64,000 nucleotides of DNA from Acrocarpospora corrugata (GTDB lineage: Bacteria > Actinomycetota > Actinomycetes > Streptosporangiales > Streptosporangiaceae), in contig NZ_BLAD01000046.1 of NCBI RefSeq assembly GCF_009687845.1, positions 123,870 through 187,869 on the forward strand, written 5' to 3'. Below are positions 10,346 through 18,869 of the stretch, in pieces (position 1 is the stretch's first letter; the number at the start of each line of letters is the position of its first letter). The translations under genes and the position numbers were made by a program. Under the pieces are notes generated by a model that worked only from the letters and a program-made list of their open reading frames with translations, did no database searches and was not told where the DNA came from.

Positions 10346-11151
10346 GAGGGGTGTCCGATCCTGAGCGTCGTGGGGACGTGCCGATGGGAAGGCCGCCGGT
10401 CGAGGGCGCGGGTGGCCGCCTGGGCTCCGGCCTCGATCGCGTCCCAGTCGCGCTCGTCCCCGCCCTGCGCGAAGACCACGTCCGGGCGGTCGAGTACAGC
10501 GCCGTCGATGTTGCGGTAGGGAATGTGCCCGTCCGCGAGCACGAGCGAATCGCACGCGAGCGTCCATGTGCGATGCCCGTCCGACAGCTCGACGAAGCGA
10601 ATTCTCGGAGTTCCGATGGTGCGGATGACCTGGGCTTCTGGCAGGATTTGGGCGCTGCGGGGGAACTCGGTCAGGGACGAGCCGATGACCGTGCAGGTGC
10701 CTGCTTTGATCACGCCCGCCGCCACGTCCCGCGCCCAATGGCCGCCCCCGAGAATCACGACGTCGTGGCCCAGCCGCACCCGCCGCTCCAACAGGTGCAA
10801 GGCGACCGTCGCCGGCAGCACTCCCCCCGTGCGCGCCCCGTTCACGCCCAATTCTGCCCGGGTGCGGGGGCGATGGCCGGTGGCGACGACCAGCACGCCG
10901 GCCGCGGGCACTCCCCCGGACTGCCCGACGGCCAGCAGCCGGTCCCCCTCCCAGCGCACCACCTGGGTTCCGGGCGCGAATCCGACCCCGAGCCGCTCGG
11001 CCCGGAGGCGCAGATCCCGGTGGGCGGGGTCGTCCCAGTGCTCGCCCCCGATGACCGGCAGGCGCTCGTACACGACCACGTTCGCGTCGCGGCCGAGGCC
11101 GATCGCGCAGGACAGCCCGGCCAGGCCGGATCCGGCGACGGCGATGTCCAT
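10342..11151 (-). CDS. GlpB-like FAD/NAD(P)-binding oxidoreductase
   Basis: 269-residue pyridine nucleotide-disulfide-type flavoprotein. The N-terminal FAD dinucleotide motif GSGLAG is at 7-12, an ATGHRPR segment typical of these folds follows, and a second glycine-rich element (ILGGGHWARDVA) marks the nucleotide domain. No CxxxxC redox pair is seen. The start was set at the ATG at 11151, which shares one base with the stop of the upstream GlpA-like gene. Such proteins pair with GlpA-type dehydrogenases as an electron-transfer subunit; the substrate role here is inferred from the operon. Confidence 0.75.
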   Translation of the reverse strand: MDIAVAGSGLAGLSCAIGLGRDANVVVYERLPVIGGEHWDDPAHRDLRLRAERLGVGFAPGTQVVRWEGDRLLAVGQSGGVPAAGVLVVATGHRPRTRAELGVNGARTGGVLPATVALHLLERRVRLGHDVVILGGGHWARDVAAGVIKAGTCTVIGSSLTEFPRSAQILPEAQVIRTIGTPRIRFVELSDGHRTWTLACDSLVLADGHIPYRNIDGAVLDRPDVVFAQGGDERDWDAIEAGAQAATRALDRRPSHRHVPTTLRIGHPS

Positions 11152-12563
11152 CAGCCGACCCCCCAGCTTGAGCCGGGTTCGCCCTGGGGCACGTCCCATG
11201 AGTCGAAGCCCTGCTCGACGGACAGGATGAAGCCCACGCCGACCGAGCAGTAGGCGCCCTGGCAGCGTCCGGCCATGGCGCGGGTGCGTTTGCGTACTCC
11301 GTCGAGGGAGCGGGCCGGGACCGGGCCGGTGCAGGCGGCCCGGATCTCGGCGGCGGTCACGTGTTCGCAGGCGCAGACCACCATCGAGCCGGAGCGTTCT
11401 GCCGCGTCGTCGGTGGAGAGTTCCGCCAGGCGGGGCACCCGGGGCAGCCGGATCTGCGGGTCGCGGCGCGGCGTCAGCCGTACGCCGATGGATTCGAGCA
11501 GGGAGCAGACCAGGTCGGCGACGGCGGGTGAGGACTGCACGCCGGTGGAGCGGATTCCGGCGGCGTGGACGAGGTTCGGGACCTCGGCGGAGACCTCGAT
11601 GCGATAGGTACGATCACTGGCCGGGCGCAGACCCGCGAAAGTCTTGATGACGTGGTCGCGGGACAGGTGCGGGATCAGGTCGCGGGCCCGGTCCCAGACC
11701 CAGTCGAGCGTCTCCGCATCAGTGGATTTATCGGATTTATCGGTTTCGTCGGTCGCGGTGGGGCCGATCAGGACGGTGCGGTTCGTCGTGGGGACGGCGA
11801 GGACGCCGCGGGTGTACTCGGTGGGGATCATGGTGAGGATCTTGGGGACCTGTTCGCCGATCGCCCGGTCGAGCAGCAGGAACATGCCCTTGCGGGGCCA
11901 CATACCGAAATTTTCGGCTTTGGCCGCTCGCGCGATCACGTCCGCGTTGAGTCCGGCCGCGTTGACGACCGCGCCGACTGCGAAGGTCTCGCGCGGAGTC
12001 ACGACGTGGGTGATACGGCCGTCGCTGTCATGCCGGAAATCGGTGGCCGGGGTGGAACAGCGCAGGTCCACGCCGTTGGTGACGGCGAGGCGGGCGCGGC
12101 CGATGGTCAGCCTGATCGGGTCGACGATGGCCTCGCCGGGCACGTGCAGGGCGGCCAGGGCGGCGGGGGCCATGCCGCCCGCGGCTTCGCGGAGGCGCGG
12201 GCCTTCGAGGATCTCGGCCCGGACCCCGGCGTCAGCTGCCTGCTCGGCGAGCTTCGTCACGTTCGCGAGATCGCCGGGTTCGAACGCGAACGACAGCGAT
12301 CCGACCCGCGCGAACGGGACGTCGAGGGCTTCGCAGGTGGCTTCCCAGGTGCTGCTCGCCGCCCGGACCAGATCGGATTCGAGAGTTCCTGTGGGCATGT
12401 CATAGCCGGTTCCCGCGATGCCGGAGTTCGCCTTCGACGCGCCTTCCGCCACGTCGTGGGCGGCTTCGAGCCAGAGCACGTTCAGCTGGTATCGCGACAG
12501 CGCGGCGGCGACGGCCGAGCCGATCACCCCGGCTCCGACGATGGCGACGTCATAGCGCGTCAC
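11151..12563 (-). CDS. GlpA-like FAD-dependent dehydrogenase with C-terminal BFD-type [2Fe-2S] domain
   Basis: 470 residues: a DAO-fold FAD domain starting with GAGVIG (10-15), then a C-terminal BFD-like iron-sulfur domain with Cys397-x-Cys399 and Cys434-x4-Cys439. This architecture is that of anaerobic-type glycerol-3-phosphate dehydrogenase GlpA and relatives. The GTG start overlaps the kinase stop by 4 nt, so the kinase product (probably a polyol phosphate) is the likely substrate. Next to it are a GlpB-like partner and a small membrane protein. A related hydroxy-acid or amino-acid substrate cannot be excluded from sequence alone. Confidence 0.82.
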   Translation of the reverse strand: MTRYDVAIVGAGVIGSAVAAALSRYQLNVLWLEAAHDVAEGASKANSGIAGTGYDMPTGTLESDLVRAASSTWEATCEALDVPFARVGSLSFAFEPGDLANVTKLAEQAADAGVRAEILEGPRLREAAGGMAPAALAALHVPGEAIVDPIRLTIGRARLAVTNGVDLRCSTPATDFRHDSDGRITHVVTPRETFAVGAVVNAAGLNADVIARAAKAENFGMWPRKGMFLLLDRAIGEQVPKILTMIPTEYTRGVLAVPTTNRTVLIGPTATDETDKSDKSTDAETLDWVWDRARDLIPHLSRDHVIKTFAGLRPASDRTYRIEVSAEVPNLVHAAGIRSTGVQSSPAVADLVCSLLESIGVRLTPRRDPQIRLPRVPRLAELSTDDAAERSGSMVVCACEHVTAAEIRAACTGPVPARSLDGVRKRTRAMAGRCQGAYCSVGVGFILSVEQGFDSWDVPQGEPGSSWGVG

Positions 12564-14047
12564 CGGAACTCCCCGAGTTCGTCCGGGTCCAAGCCGCGGG
12601 TCGCGTCGACGAAGCGGCGCCAGCGCGCCCGGCGGGCCTCCCGCCAGCCGCTGTCCTGTCGAGGTTCGATCGGCGGGTGGAAGCTCGCGCGGGCGGCGAG
12701 GGCGGGCAGGTCGAGTTCGCCGGCGCCCATCGCGGCGAACCCGGCGACGCCGGCGGCGGTGCTGTCCTTGTTGACCGCGGGCAGGAGCGCCCGGCCGCAC
12801 AGATCCGCCTGGAGCCGCAGCAGCGTGGCGCTGGCGCTCAGGCCGCCGTCGACCCGCAGCACCTCGGGTGGGCCCTGTTCCTTGTCGACGGCGTCGATGA
12901 CGTCGGCGACCCGGTTGGCCACGCCTTCGAGTACCGCCCTGGCGAGGTCGGCCGGGCCGGTCGAGGCGCGTAGTCCCGCCAGGACGCCCGCCGCGCCCGG
13001 ACGCCACCAGGGGGCGCCGAGGCCGCTGAAACCGGGCAGGAACGTGGGGCCGTGCTCGGGGTCGCCTTCGTCCGCCAGCGCGCTCACCGAGGCGGCGTCC
13101 GGGGCCAGCCCGAGCGAGACCAGCCAGTCGACGGCCGTCGCGGCCGTGAAGACGCCGCCTTCGATGGCCCATGCCCTGTTCTGGCCCATGGACCAGGCGA
13201 ATGTCGGCATCAGGCCGTTTCCGGGTCTTCTGGGGCTGGGTCCGGCGTTGGCCTGGATGAAGCAGCCGGTGCCGTACGTGACCTTGACGTCGCCCGCGTC
13301 GATGCCGCCGAGCGCGGCCAGGGCGGCCTGCTGGTCGCAGGAGCTCGCGTACAGCGGCGCGCCCAGCCGAATCGGCAGCGGCTCGCCGAAGACGGTGTCG
13401 CCGATGCGCGGGAGCATGGCGGCGTCGATCCCGTAGGCCGCCAGGCAGGTTTCGTCGTATTCGAGGGTGTCGAGGTCCATCAGCTGGGTTCTGCTGCCGG
13501 TCGACGGATCCGTCACGAACGCCGCGCCCGCCGTGAAGTGGTGCACGAAGAAGCCGTCGAGCGTCCCCACCGCGAGCCGCCCGGCGTCGGCGGCCTCCCG
13601 GACCGCGGGCAGGTTCCGCAGCATCCACGCGATCTTCCCCGCCGAGAAGTACGGATCCAGCGGCAGCCCGGTACGTTCCTCCACCTGGCCCCGCTGGACG
13701 TTCCCCGCCATCTCCTCGACGATCGAGGCAGCGCGCCGATCCGACCAGAGGATCGCCGGCGACAGCGGCTCCCCCGTCGTACGGTCGAACGCGATGACGC
13801 TCTCCCCCTGGTTCGCGATCCCGATCCCGGCCAGCTCCGCGCCATGTACCTGCGCCAGGGCTTCGGCGACGGTTTCCTCGATCGCGGCCAGTAACGCCAG
13901 GCCGTCCTGTTCGTCCCAGCCCGGGTGCGGATGTGACGTGACAGACCGCCGCCGGGCACTGGCCACGCAACGACCGGCTTCGTCGTAAAGTCCGGTGAAG
14001 GTACTGGTCGTTCCCTGGTCGACGCCGGCGAACACTCGGATGGTCAT
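12560..14047 (-). CDS. FGGY-family carbohydrate kinase, glycerol kinase-like
   Basis: 495 residues, the normal FGGY length. The phosphate loop DQGTTST lies near residue 10; further glycerol-kinase-like signatures are GLPLDPYFSAGKIAWML, VTDPSTGSRT and YGTGCFI. It differs from canonical GlpK in several positions (WSDRR in place of WQDTR, for example), so glycerol is likely but another polyol is possible. First gene of a four-gene minus-strand operon, divergent from a DeoR regulator 67 bp away that probably controls it. Confidence 0.85.
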   Translation of the reverse strand: MTIRVFAGVDQGTTSTFTGLYDEAGRCVASARRRSVTSHPHPGWDEQDGLALLAAIEETVAEALAQVHGAELAGIGIANQGESVIAFDRTTGEPLSPAILWSDRRAASIVEEMAGNVQRGQVEERTGLPLDPYFSAGKIAWMLRNLPAVREAADAGRLAVGTLDGFFVHHFTAGAAFVTDPSTGSRTQLMDLDTLEYDETCLAAYGIDAAMLPRIGDTVFGEPLPIRLGAPLYASSCDQQAALAALGGIDAGDVKVTYGTGCFIQANAGPSPRRPGNGLMPTFAWSMGQNRAWAIEGGVFTAATAVDWLVSLGLAPDAASVSALADEGDPEHGPTFLPGFSGLGAPWWRPGAAGVLAGLRASTGPADLARAVLEGVANRVADVIDAVDKEQGPPEVLRVDGGLSASATLLRLQADLCGRALLPAVNKDSTAAGVAGFAAMGAGELDLPALAARASFHPPIEPRQDSGWREARRARWRRFVDATRGLDPDELGEFR

Positions 14048-14082
14048 CGCGCGCGCCTCCCACGTACGATCGGTCCGACAGA

Positions 14083-14100
14083 TTCAATCAGCTTCAATCA
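14083..14100. promoter_or_regulatory. Candidate operator: direct repeat between the kinase operon and the DeoR gene
   Basis: TTCAATCA occurs twice (14083-14090 and 14093-14100), exactly 10 bp apart, about one helical turn, in the 67-bp divergent promoter region. Direct repeats of this kind are common DeoR-family operators. No binding data; inference from spacing and position. Confidence 0.45.
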
Positions 14101-14114
14101 CGGGATACAACGAA

Positions 14115-14879
14115 TTGAGCGAAGATGAGCGGCACGCGCACATCCTGAACCTCCTGGCACGCCAGGAAACCGCGTCACTCGAAGAGATCCGGCAGCTCAC
14201 CGCCGCCAGCCCCGCCACCGTCAGACGCGACCTCGCGACCCTGGCGGACCAGGGCCTGCTCCGGCGCACCCGCGGCGGAGCCTCCCTCATCCCGGTGGCG
14301 AGCACCCTCGACGAGACGTTCACGCTGCGCCGCCGCCGCAGCGCCCGCGACAAGGGCGCCATCGCCGTCGCCACCGCCGCCCTCATCCCGCCCGGATCGG
14401 CCGTGTTCCTCAACGACGGCAGCACCACGTTCGCCCTGTCCGAGGAACTGGCTGGCCGGGGCGGCCCGCTCTGGTTCGCCACCTCCGCGCTCAACATCGC
14501 CGCCCGCCTCGCCGGCGTCGCCACCTTCGACGTGAACGTCATCGGCGGCAGCCTGCGCGGCTCCTCCTTCGCCACCAGCGGCCCGATGGCCACGGCCGCC
14601 CTCGGACGGTTCACCGCCGACTTCGCCGTCCTCGGCTGCGACGGCCTCGACCTCGACTCCGGCGTCGGCTGGAACAGCCTCGCCGACGCCGAGATCGCCC
14701 AGGTCATGGCCCGCCGGGCGGCCCGCACCATCGTCGTCGCCGACGCCGGCAAGTTCGACCGCCCGGCCCGCGTCGGCGCGCTCGGCTGGGACGACGTGGA
14801 CGACCTGGTGACCAACGCCGTCGACCACGACTGGTCGGCCCACCTGAAAACCGCCGGAGTCCACGTCACCATCGCCTGA
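14115..14879 (+). CDS. DeoR-family transcriptional repressor
   Basis: 254 residues. The N-terminal winged helix-turn-helix (about 8-55) has ASPATVRRDLATLADQGLLRR, the DeoR recognition pattern, followed by a GlpR-type sugar-phosphate sensor domain with a conserved NDGSTT loop. I placed the start at TTG 14115 because homology begins at once after it; an in-frame ATG at 13995 would run into the divergent kinase gene. Likely a repressor of the kinase-flavoprotein operon, released by a phosphorylated sugar or polyol. Confidence 0.85.
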   Translation: MSEDERHAHILNLLARQETASLEEIRQLTAASPATVRRDLATLADQGLLRRTRGGASLIPVASTLDETFTLRRRRSARDKGAIAVATAALIPPGSAVFLNDGSTTFALSEELAGRGGPLWFATSALNIAARLAGVATFDVNVIGGSLRGSSFATSGPMATAALGRFTADFAVLGCDGLDLDSGVGWNSLADAEIAQVMARRAARTIVVADAGKFDRPARVGALGWDDVDDLVTNAVDHDWSAHLKTAGVHVTIA

Positions 14880-15022
14880 AACTATCCGGCGAGTCCGGAC
14901 AAGTATGAAGTGACGGAGTCCCCGACGAGAGGCAACCCCGCGCCGCCGGACGCCTCCTGCCCCGGCAGGCCCTGAGCCACCGGGATCCACGGCACTGACC
15001 GACGCGAACAGGCAAAGGTCCG

Positions 15023-15859
15023 CTACTCCGGCAAAGGAGCGCGGGAACGCGCCGCCGTCGCGCGGGCGCGGGCCGCTTCGGCCGCGCGGCGGGCGCGGGT
15101 CTCGTCGCGCTGGGCCAGGTCCGCCCGTTTGGCGGCCTGCGTGTGCTTCTCCCGGGCGGCCGCCAGTTTGCTCTCGATCTCGGCCAGTTTCGTTTCCAGC
15201 GCGGCCAGCTTCTCCGCCCGCCGTTCTCGTTCCCGTACGGCGTCCGCCAGCTCCCGCGCCCAATCCGCGAGCGCGGCTTCCGACTCCGCGGCCTCCTGCT
15301 CGGCCTGGGCGGCGGCCTCCGCCAGCTCCCGTGAACGCCGCGCTTCCCGATCGGCTGGGGGCTGCCGTGGCGTCCTCGGGGTCGCCGGGACAGGAGCCGG
15401 GGCGAAACCGCTGTAGGCGAGGGCGGTGGTGAGGGTCGCCTGCCGTACCCGGGCGGCGGCTTCGGCGTCGACCACGGCGGCGTCGAGGGTCTGTTCGACC
15501 TCGGTCAGCGTGGCGAGGCGCTGGCCAGAGGCCGCGGCGAGGTCGGCGACGAGACGGGTGACCACGGCGGTGAGGCCGGTCCTGCGGGCCGAGAGGGCGG
15601 CGAGGGCTCTGGCGTCCTGGTCCTGCCAGGCCTGGCGCAGGTCTTCGCCGAGGGTGAGGAGTTCGGTGAGTTCCGGCGGATCGCGGCGGACGAGCTGGTT
15701 GACCGCCCAGGCCACGACGGTGGGACGGCGGAGACCGGCGATCTCGCGGGACAGCGCGGCGTCGGTGGCCTTGACCTCCTTGACCAGGGCGGTCCTGGCG
15801 GCGGTGAACTCGGCGGGAGGCAGCGCGTAGAGGAGGTCGGCGGCGGCATTGAGATCCAC
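15023..15859 (-). CDS. Conserved actinobacterial coiled-coil protein of unknown function
   Basis: 278 residues and no recognised enzyme motif. The N-terminal 130 residues are helical and contain a conserved-looking LRRPTVVAWAVNQLVRRDP segment; a Pro-rich hinge (about 155-170) leads to a long Ala/Glu/Arg coiled coil (about 170-270). Cytoplasmic, with no signal peptide. Monocistronic: 143 bp without other features separate it from the DeoR gene, and it is divergent from the next gene. The same arrangement is known in other actinobacteria only as hypothetical proteins; I do not assign a function. Confidence 0.8.
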   Translation of the reverse strand: MDLNAAADLLYALPPAEFTAARTALVKEVKATDAALSREIAGLRRPTVVAWAVNQLVRRDPPELTELLTLGEDLRQAWQDQDARALAALSARRTGLTAVVTRLVADLAAASGQRLATLTEVEQTLDAAVVDAEAAARVRQATLTTALAYSGFAPAPVPATPRTPRQPPADREARRSRELAEAAAQAEQEAAESEAALADWARELADAVRERERRAEKLAALETKLAEIESKLAAAREKHTQAAKRADLAQRDETRARRAAEAARARATAARSRAPLPE

Positions 15860-15907
15860 GTATCGACCTATACCCGCTCGCGATATATCTCTGGCAGATT
15901 GTCAGGT

Positions 15908-16267
15908 ATGGCGGATCCTTCCTTCCCGCGTGACGACCTGCGCGCGAACATCGCGGCGCGCCGCGATCTCGGACCCGAGTACGAGACGGCCCTGACGGAG
16001 TCCTTTCTGAACAGAATCGAGGCGACGATCGCGGCCCAGGTGGCGGTCGAGGCGTCCAGGCGATTGCCCAACCCCAAGGAGCGGGCGCGGGAGGATCGTG
16101 CGGAGGGCGGGCGCGCACTCGGGCTGGCCCTCGGCTCGCTCGGCATCGCCATCCCGCTGACCGCGGGCGCCGGTGTCGGCGCCGGCCTGCCCGGGATCAT
16201 CACAGCGTGGACGGGCATCGTCCTGGTCAATTTCGCGTACGCGCTGGGGCGGCGCCGGCATCGCTGA
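15908..16267 (+). CDS. Small membrane protein of unknown function
   Basis: 119 residues. The first 65 are hydrophilic and helical, then two hydrophobic segments (about 70-90 and 93-112) form a hairpin, ending in a basic RRRHR tail. The ATG at 15908 is preferred over an in-frame TTG at 15899; neither has a clear Shine-Dalgarno sequence. Divergent from the coiled-coil protein across only 48 bp, so the two share a promoter region. Confidence 0.7.
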   Translation: MADPSFPRDDLRANIAARRDLGPEYETALTESFLNRIEATIAAQVAVEASRRLPNPKERAREDRAEGGRALGLALGSLGIAIPLTAGAGVGAGLPGIITAWTGIVLVNFAYALGRRRHR

Positions 16268-16286
16268 CGTGTGGTTGGCTCGGGGG

Positions 16287-16784
16287 GTGAGCGAGCTCAA
16301 GGAGAACCAGCTGGTTCTGCGGCCCATCACGCACGACGACGAGCCCTGGCTGCTGGCGCACTGGAGCCGGCCGGAGGTGCGGCGCTACCTCTTCGACGAC
16401 GAGCCGGTGTCCGCCGAGCTGGTGACGGAGATCGTCGACGACAGCGTGGACGACTTCGCGCGGTGGGGATACGGGCTGTGGGCGATGGTGGTGGCCGATC
16501 GGCTGGTCGGGGTGTGCGGGTTGCGGGCCAGCGACGACGACGAGGCCGAGCTCCTTTACAGTGTAGATCCGTTGTATTGGGGGCATGGGCTGGCCACGGG
16601 GGCGGCGCGAGCCGTACTCGAATATGTCGGGCCGATCGAGGTCATCGCGGAGACGGACGCGGGCAATGTCGCGTCCGAGCGGGTCGCGGCGGCGCTCGGG
16701 ATGCGGCTGGACTCGGAGCGCACGGGACCGAACGGGCCGCTCAAGCGTTTCGTCCGGCCCGGGGCCCCGGCAGTCGGCCGGTAG
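16287..16784 (+). CDS. GNAT-family N-acetyltransferase (RimJ/RimL-like)
   Basis: 165 residues with the RimJ/RimL-type pattern: LVLRPITHDDEPWLLAHWSRPEV at the N-terminus, a YWGHGLATGAARAVLEY acetyl-CoA loop in the middle, and the late TDAGNVASERVAAALGM motif. Substrate unknown. GTG at 16287 follows a GGGG run and starts right at the homology; the longer in-frame ORF begins inside the preceding gene. Starts 19 bp after the preceding membrane protein, so the two may be cotranscribed. Confidence 0.85.
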   Translation: MSELKENQLVLRPITHDDEPWLLAHWSRPEVRRYLFDDEPVSAELVTEIVDDSVDDFARWGYGLWAMVVADRLVGVCGLRASDDDEAELLYSVDPLYWGHGLATGAARAVLEYVGPIEVIAETDAGNVASERVAAALGMRLDSERTGPNGPLKRFVRPGAPAVGR

Positions 16785-16787
16785 CCC

Positions 16788-17564
16788 TCAGCTGGCCTGG
16801 GCGGTCGGCATGATCGTGACCTGCTGGAGGTTCACCCGGGGCGGCAGGGTGGCGATGAACGCGATCGTCGCCGCGATGTCCTCAGGGGTGAGCCACTCGA
16901 TGGTCTTCTTCGAGCCCTCCAGCCACTGCTGGGCGCCCTCGTCGGTGACGTGACTCTGCAGCTCGGTGCCGACGATGCCAGGCTCGATCGCGGACACCCG
17001 GACGTTCTTGGAGCCGAGCTCGACCCGCATGTGGCGGGACAGGTGCATCACGTACGCCTTGGTGGCCGAGTAGACGGCGAAGTTCGGGAAGATGTTCTCC
17101 GCGGCGATGGACGAGGTGTTGATCAGGTCCGCGACACCGCGTTCCCGGCCGGCGGCGACCAGCTGCGGGATGAACGCGCCGATGACGTTCATCAGGCCGG
17201 AGACGTTCAGGTCGATCTGCGCCTGCCACTGGTCGAACCGGAGTTCCTCCACCGGCGCGGGAAGCATCACGCCCGCGTTGTTGAACAGCAGGTCCGCGCC
17301 GCCCAGCTCACCCGCCACCCGGGCGGCCACCTCCTGCACCGCCTCGGCGTCGGTCACGTCCACGGCCATCGCGACCGCGCTCCCGTCGCTCTTGGTGATC
17401 CGCTCGACCAGGCCGTCCAGCCGGTCCGCGCGGCGGGCGAGCAGGGCGACGGTGGCCCCCAGCTCCGCCAGACGCTCAGCCGTCGCCTCGCCGATCCCGC
17501 TGGACGCGCCGGTGATGACCGCCACCCGGCCGGTCATCGGCTGGGAATCAGTCCGCATCGTCAT
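16788..17564 (-). CDS. Short-chain dehydrogenase/reductase
   Basis: 258-residue classical SDR. The cofactor motif TGASSGIG is at 18-25, NNAG follows in the middle, and the YSATK catalytic Tyr-Lys pair with an upstream Ser gives the full active site. NADP preference is suggested by an Arg-rich stretch (ARRADR) after beta-2. The ATG at 17564 is preceded by GGAGAGGTGGGAG. Convergent with the acetyltransferase, 3 bp apart. Substrate not predictable. Confidence 0.9.
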   Translation of the reverse strand: MTMRTDSQPMTGRVAVITGASSGIGEATAERLAELGATVALLARRADRLDGLVERITKSDGSAVAMAVDVTDAEAVQEVAARVAGELGGADLLFNNAGVMLPAPVEELRFDQWQAQIDLNVSGLMNVIGAFIPQLVAAGRERGVADLINTSSIAAENIFPNFAVYSATKAYVMHLSRHMRVELGSKNVRVSAIEPGIVGTELQSHVTDEGAQQWLEGSKKTIEWLTPEDIAATIAFIATLPPRVNLQQVTIMPTAQAS

Positions 17565-17786
17565 GGTCTCCCACCTCTCCGAACGTGGACGCGGGCCCGG
17601 AAACGGTCCCGACTTCCATGACATCACCGCGACTTTCAACCCAACCCTTTGACCAGGCAAGGGCTCTCAAGACAGGTACGCCCGGGAGCGCCCGCCCGGT
17701 CATGGGAACCCCATCCGCGGGTGCGCCGCTTTCACGGAACGGAAAATGGCCCAGTTCACCCGGAGCCGCTGAATCTGGCGCATAGT

Positions 17787-17800
17787 GGAGACGCGTCTCC
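17787..17800. promoter_or_regulatory. Perfect 14-bp palindrome upstream of the Clp N-domain gene
   Basis: GGAGACGCGTCTCC is a perfect palindrome 19 bp before the GTG start, immediately downstream of a CATAGT sequence that could be a -10 element. Position fits a repressor operator or a 5' UTR hairpin. The rest of the 255-bp gap from 17565 shows nothing I can name. Confidence 0.4.
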
Positions 17801-17819
17801 CGAGTGACGGAGGTCCCCC

Positions 17820-18458
17820 GTGTTCGAGCGCTTTACCGACCAGTCCCGGCGTGTGGTGGTGCTGGCACAGGAGGAGGCTCGGCTGCTCCTGCACAACTAC
17901 ATCGGCACCGAACACATCCTGCTCGGCCTCGTCCGCGAGGAGGACGGGGTCGCGGCGACGGCACTACGCGCGTGCGACATCGAACTGATGGGCGTCCGGC
18001 AGCTGACCGAAGACATCATCGGCAAAGGAAGCACCCCTCCCCAGGGACACATCCCCTTCACCCCCCGCGCCAAAAAGGTCCTCGAACTGTCCCTGCGCGA
18101 GGCACTCCAGTTCGGCCACAACTACATCGGAACCGAACACATCCTGCTCGGCCTCATCCGCGAAGGCGAAGGCGTCGCCGCCCAGGTCCTCAGCCAACAG
18201 GGCGCCGACCTCCAACGCGTCCGCGACCAGGTCATGGAAATCCTCGGCCAGAACCCCCCAGAGCACTCCGACGAACCCCTCTCCTCAACCTTCGACCCAG
18301 TCGCCGCCGCCGTCACCCGCCGAATGAACACCCAATACCCTCTCCTCCTCCGCATCCAGGCCAGCCTCGACGCCATCAACCGCCGCCTGGACGCGATGGG
18401 CGCTCCCCCAGACCCCGGCCTCCCCGTACGAGAAGACCCAGAGGCAGAAGCAAGCTGA
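17820..18458 (+). CDS. Stand-alone ClpC-type N-domain protein (tandem Clp N repeats, no ATPase)
   Basis: 212 residues. Two Clp N-terminal repeats (about 2-72 and 78-142), both with NYIGTEHILLGL, match the adaptor- and substrate-binding domain of ClpC. The AAA+ modules are absent: no Walker A, and the C-terminal 70 residues are a predicted-disordered and helical tail. GTG start with GGAGG 6 bp upstream. Such proteins may compete for, or feed, Clp adaptors or bind phospho-arginine marks; here that is inference. Monocistronic. Confidence 0.88.
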   Translation: MFERFTDQSRRVVVLAQEEARLLLHNYIGTEHILLGLVREEDGVAATALRACDIELMGVRQLTEDIIGKGSTPPQGHIPFTPRAKKVLELSLREALQFGHNYIGTEHILLGLIREGEGVAAQVLSQQGADLQRVRDQVMEILGQNPPEHSDEPLSSTFDPVAAAVTRRMNTQYPLLLRIQASLDAINRRLDAMGAPPDPGLPVREDPEAEAS

Positions 18459-18465
18459 CGCACGC

Positions 18466-18852
18466 TCATGCCTTCGTCATCGCCTTGAGGACATCCTGGG
18501 CAAGTTTTAGATCAGTAGCGGCGACGAACTTCTGACGCCTATTCATGGCCTCACCTATATCGGCAAGAGTCGTGAGCCGATAGTCCAAGGGGATGGGGTG
18601 ACCTTCGAGGTCCAGCACAGCGCCCCCAGCCGCGTTGAGGATGTAATGGCCTGGGGCCAGGTCCCAGATTGCGAACCCCTTGGCGAACTCAACCATGCAG
18701 TCAGTAAATCCCGCGGCTACGTGACACAGGCCGATTGACCCAAAGTCCACCCCGATACGTCCTCGAGACGAGCCGTCCTCAGATTGCTGACCCAGTGCAT
18801 GCAGAAGATCGGTCTGCCGAGTCAACGGAAGAAATCGTTCAGCGGGCTTCAT
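18466..18852 (-). pseudogene. C-terminal remnant of an inositol monophosphatase-family protein
   Basis: 128 codons matching only the second half of the IMPase/HisN fold: GSIGLCHVAAGFTD and the metal-site segment AIWDLAPGHYILNAAGGAVLDLEG. The N-terminal half with the DPLDGT metal motif is missing, so no catalytic activity is expected. The ORF begins abruptly 17 bp from the divergent truncated gene at 18870. GC content is visibly lower than in the flanking genes, suggesting foreign origin. Could still be expressed as a fragment, but family length is about 260. Confidence 0.7.
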
Positions 18853-18869
18853 AAGATAGTTCGTGATTA

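Noticed and set aside
11151..14087. 978-codon minus-strand frame suggesting a kinase-dehydrogenase fusion
   Set aside because: The kinase lies in a different frame and ends at 12560; the dehydrogenase starts at GTG 12563.
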